A program made the translations under genes and the position numbers. From Planctomycetota bacterium (GTDB lineage Bacteria; Planctomycetota; UBA1135; UBA2386), in the NCBI GenBank assembly GCA_003235605.1, contig QJVU01000172.1, positions 1-7,209 on the forward strand: a stretch of DNA of 7,209 nucleotides, in the 5' to 3' direction. The notes under the pieces are model-generated. The model did not search any database. It saw only the letters and a list, made by a program, of their open reading frames with translations, and had not been told where the DNA came from. Each line of letters begins with the position of its first letter. The first letter of the stretch is position 1. Below are positions 6,475 through 7,209 of this stretch, piece by piece.

Positions 6475-7209
6475 CGTGGAGACCCTCCCAGCTGGCGGAT
6501 CTTCGCCTCGACGCGGGCCTTTGCCTCGGGAGGGAGCTGCGGGTCCAAGAGCACCTGCTCCAGGATCCCAACCGCTTCGCCCTGGCGCCCCAGGGCCTCG
6601 AGACAAGCCGCCAAGGGCACGCGGCAGCGACGCCGCTCCTCGGGCACGCGGCTCTTGTGAGCGCGGCCAAGGAGCTCGGCGGCGACCTCCAGGCGCCGGT
6701 CCTCGAGGTGCATCAACCCCAACTCCAGGGCAAAGCCGCTCACGTCCGGCCGGACCGCCAGACCCTGTTCCAACAGCCGTCCCACCCGCTGGCGGTCGCC
6801 GCGGGCGCGGGCCAGTCGAATGAGCGCCCACCGCACCGCGGCGTGCGCCGGAAAGTCCTCGAGCAGCTTCTCGAGGAGGGCCTGCCCCTCCTGCTGGCGG
6901 CCGTTTCGGAGCAAGAAGTCCGCGAGCTGGGTGTTGGCTTCGACCCGCAGGGGCTGGATGGCGATGGCCGAGCGCAGGTGCTCTTCCGCCAGCCGCAGGT
7001 CGCCACGCCGCTCGGCGATCTGGCTCAGCTGCCAGTAGAGCTTCATGCCATCGTGGCGCGGATGGTAGAGGGGCGAGCGGAGGGCCTCCCGGACATAGCC
7101 TTCGGCCTTCTCGAGGTCGCCGAACTTGAGGTGGTAGTAGGCCAGCATGTTCAGTGCCAGGGGGGACCTGGGCTCGATCTGGTAGGCCCGCCAGATGTTC
7201 TCGTACCAC
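6471..7209 (-). CDS. TPR-repeat protein, C-terminal part only (5' end outside the window)
   Basis: The frame is open from the window edge to a TGA at 6471-6473 and yields 245 residues, beginning WYENIWRAYQIEPRSPLALN and continuing past an internal Met at 7148 that is probably not the start. The visible part is almost wholly TPR-like helix pairs with the usual Gly/Ala/Tyr/Pro spacing, for example ALNMLAYYHLKFGDLEKAEG, YWQLSQIAERRGDLRLAEEH, ANTQLADFLLRNGRQQEGQ and ACLEALGRQGEAVGILEQ. TPR arrays form curved helical scaffolds for protein binding. The last 40 residues (short TPR, then PPEAKARVEAKIRQL) resemble the C-termini of both following membrane proteins (PPEHAQAVAELRRRL and EPGFAAQLLELQQEL). 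This is therefore probably the tail of a third GT-C/TPR paralog, although no membrane segment is visible in the window to prove it. Its stop overlaps the next start as ATGA, indicating co-transcription. Confidence 0.85.
   Translation of the reverse strand, partial: WYENIWRAYQIEPRSPLALNMLAYYHLKFGDLEKAEGYVREALRSPLYHPRHDGMKLYWQLSQIAERRGDLRLAEEHLRSAIAIQPLRVEANTQLADFLLRNGRQQEGQALLEKLLEDFPAHAAVRWALIRLARARGDRQRVGRLLEQGLAVRPDVSGFALELGLMHLEDRRLEVAAELLGRAHKSRVPEERRRCRVPLAACLEALGRQGEAVGILEQVLLDPQLPPEAKARVEAKIRQLGGSPR
6483..6489 (-). promoter_or_regulatory. Shine-Dalgarno site for the gene starting at 6474
   Basis: GGGAGGG lies eight bases before the ATG at 6474, inside the 3' end of the upstream TPR gene. 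It is the best-spaced ribosome binding site in the window and fixes this start against the longer open frame. Confidence 0.7.

Noticed and set aside
4453..6660. A 735-codon plus-strand open frame opposite the upstream TMTC-like gene
   Set aside because: It has the same low-complexity Gln/Glu/Gly/His composition and the same antisense phase relation as the frame opposite its paralog. Long stop-free antisense frames are expected here and do not indicate a gene.
6475..7209. In-frame N-terminal extension of the 684-aa membrane protein up to the window edge
   Set aside because: The extension is Pro/Arg/Gly/Ala-rich and overlaps a convincing TPR frame. The ATG at 6474 has a good Shine-Dalgarno, an ATGA overlap and an N-terminal membrane anchor.

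Overview
This window comes from a high-GC bacterium (roughly two-thirds G+C, strong G/C preference at third codon positions), and every gene I can support lies on the minus strand. The gene mix is a zinc-ribbon Ser/Thr kinase, multi-membrane glycosyltransferase-like proteins fused to TPRs, and a small-molecule cupin. This is typical of environmental lineages such as Myxococcota, Acidobacteriota or Planctomycetota, but the sequence alone does not fix the phylum. No RNA genes, mobile elements, CRISPR arrays or large repeats were seen.

The right-hand two thirds (about 1633-7209) is a compact unit, read from high to low coordinates. It begins with the C-terminal part of a TPR protein that enters from outside the window. 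Next come two full-length paralogous integral-membrane proteins (684 and 687 aa), each with a GT-C-like polytopic half resembling the eukaryotic TMTC protein O-mannosyltransferases and a C-terminal TPR half. A PepE-type aspartyl dipeptidase (peptidase family S51) follows. Junctions are a 4-nt ATGA overlap, a 2-nt gap and a 13-nt gap, so co-transcription and translational coupling are likely. The partial TPR protein ends in the same kind of short C-terminal tail as the two full paralogs, which suggests a third copy of the family just outside the window.

The left-hand third (1-1418) holds a small single-span membrane protein of unknown function, a complete single-domain cupin, and the N-terminal part of a Ser/Thr protein kinase. 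The kinase is broken: two single-base frameshifts are visible, and the stretch that should encode the catalytic loop, DFG and APE motifs is absent, with the glycine-loop lobe running almost directly into subdomain IX.

The most interesting item is the tandem array of TMTC-like GT-C/TPR proteins, a candidate bacterial protein- or surface-glycosylation unit in which the two paralogs differ at recognisable family motifs. Long antisense open frames opposite these genes look like GC-rich shadows and are not annotated.
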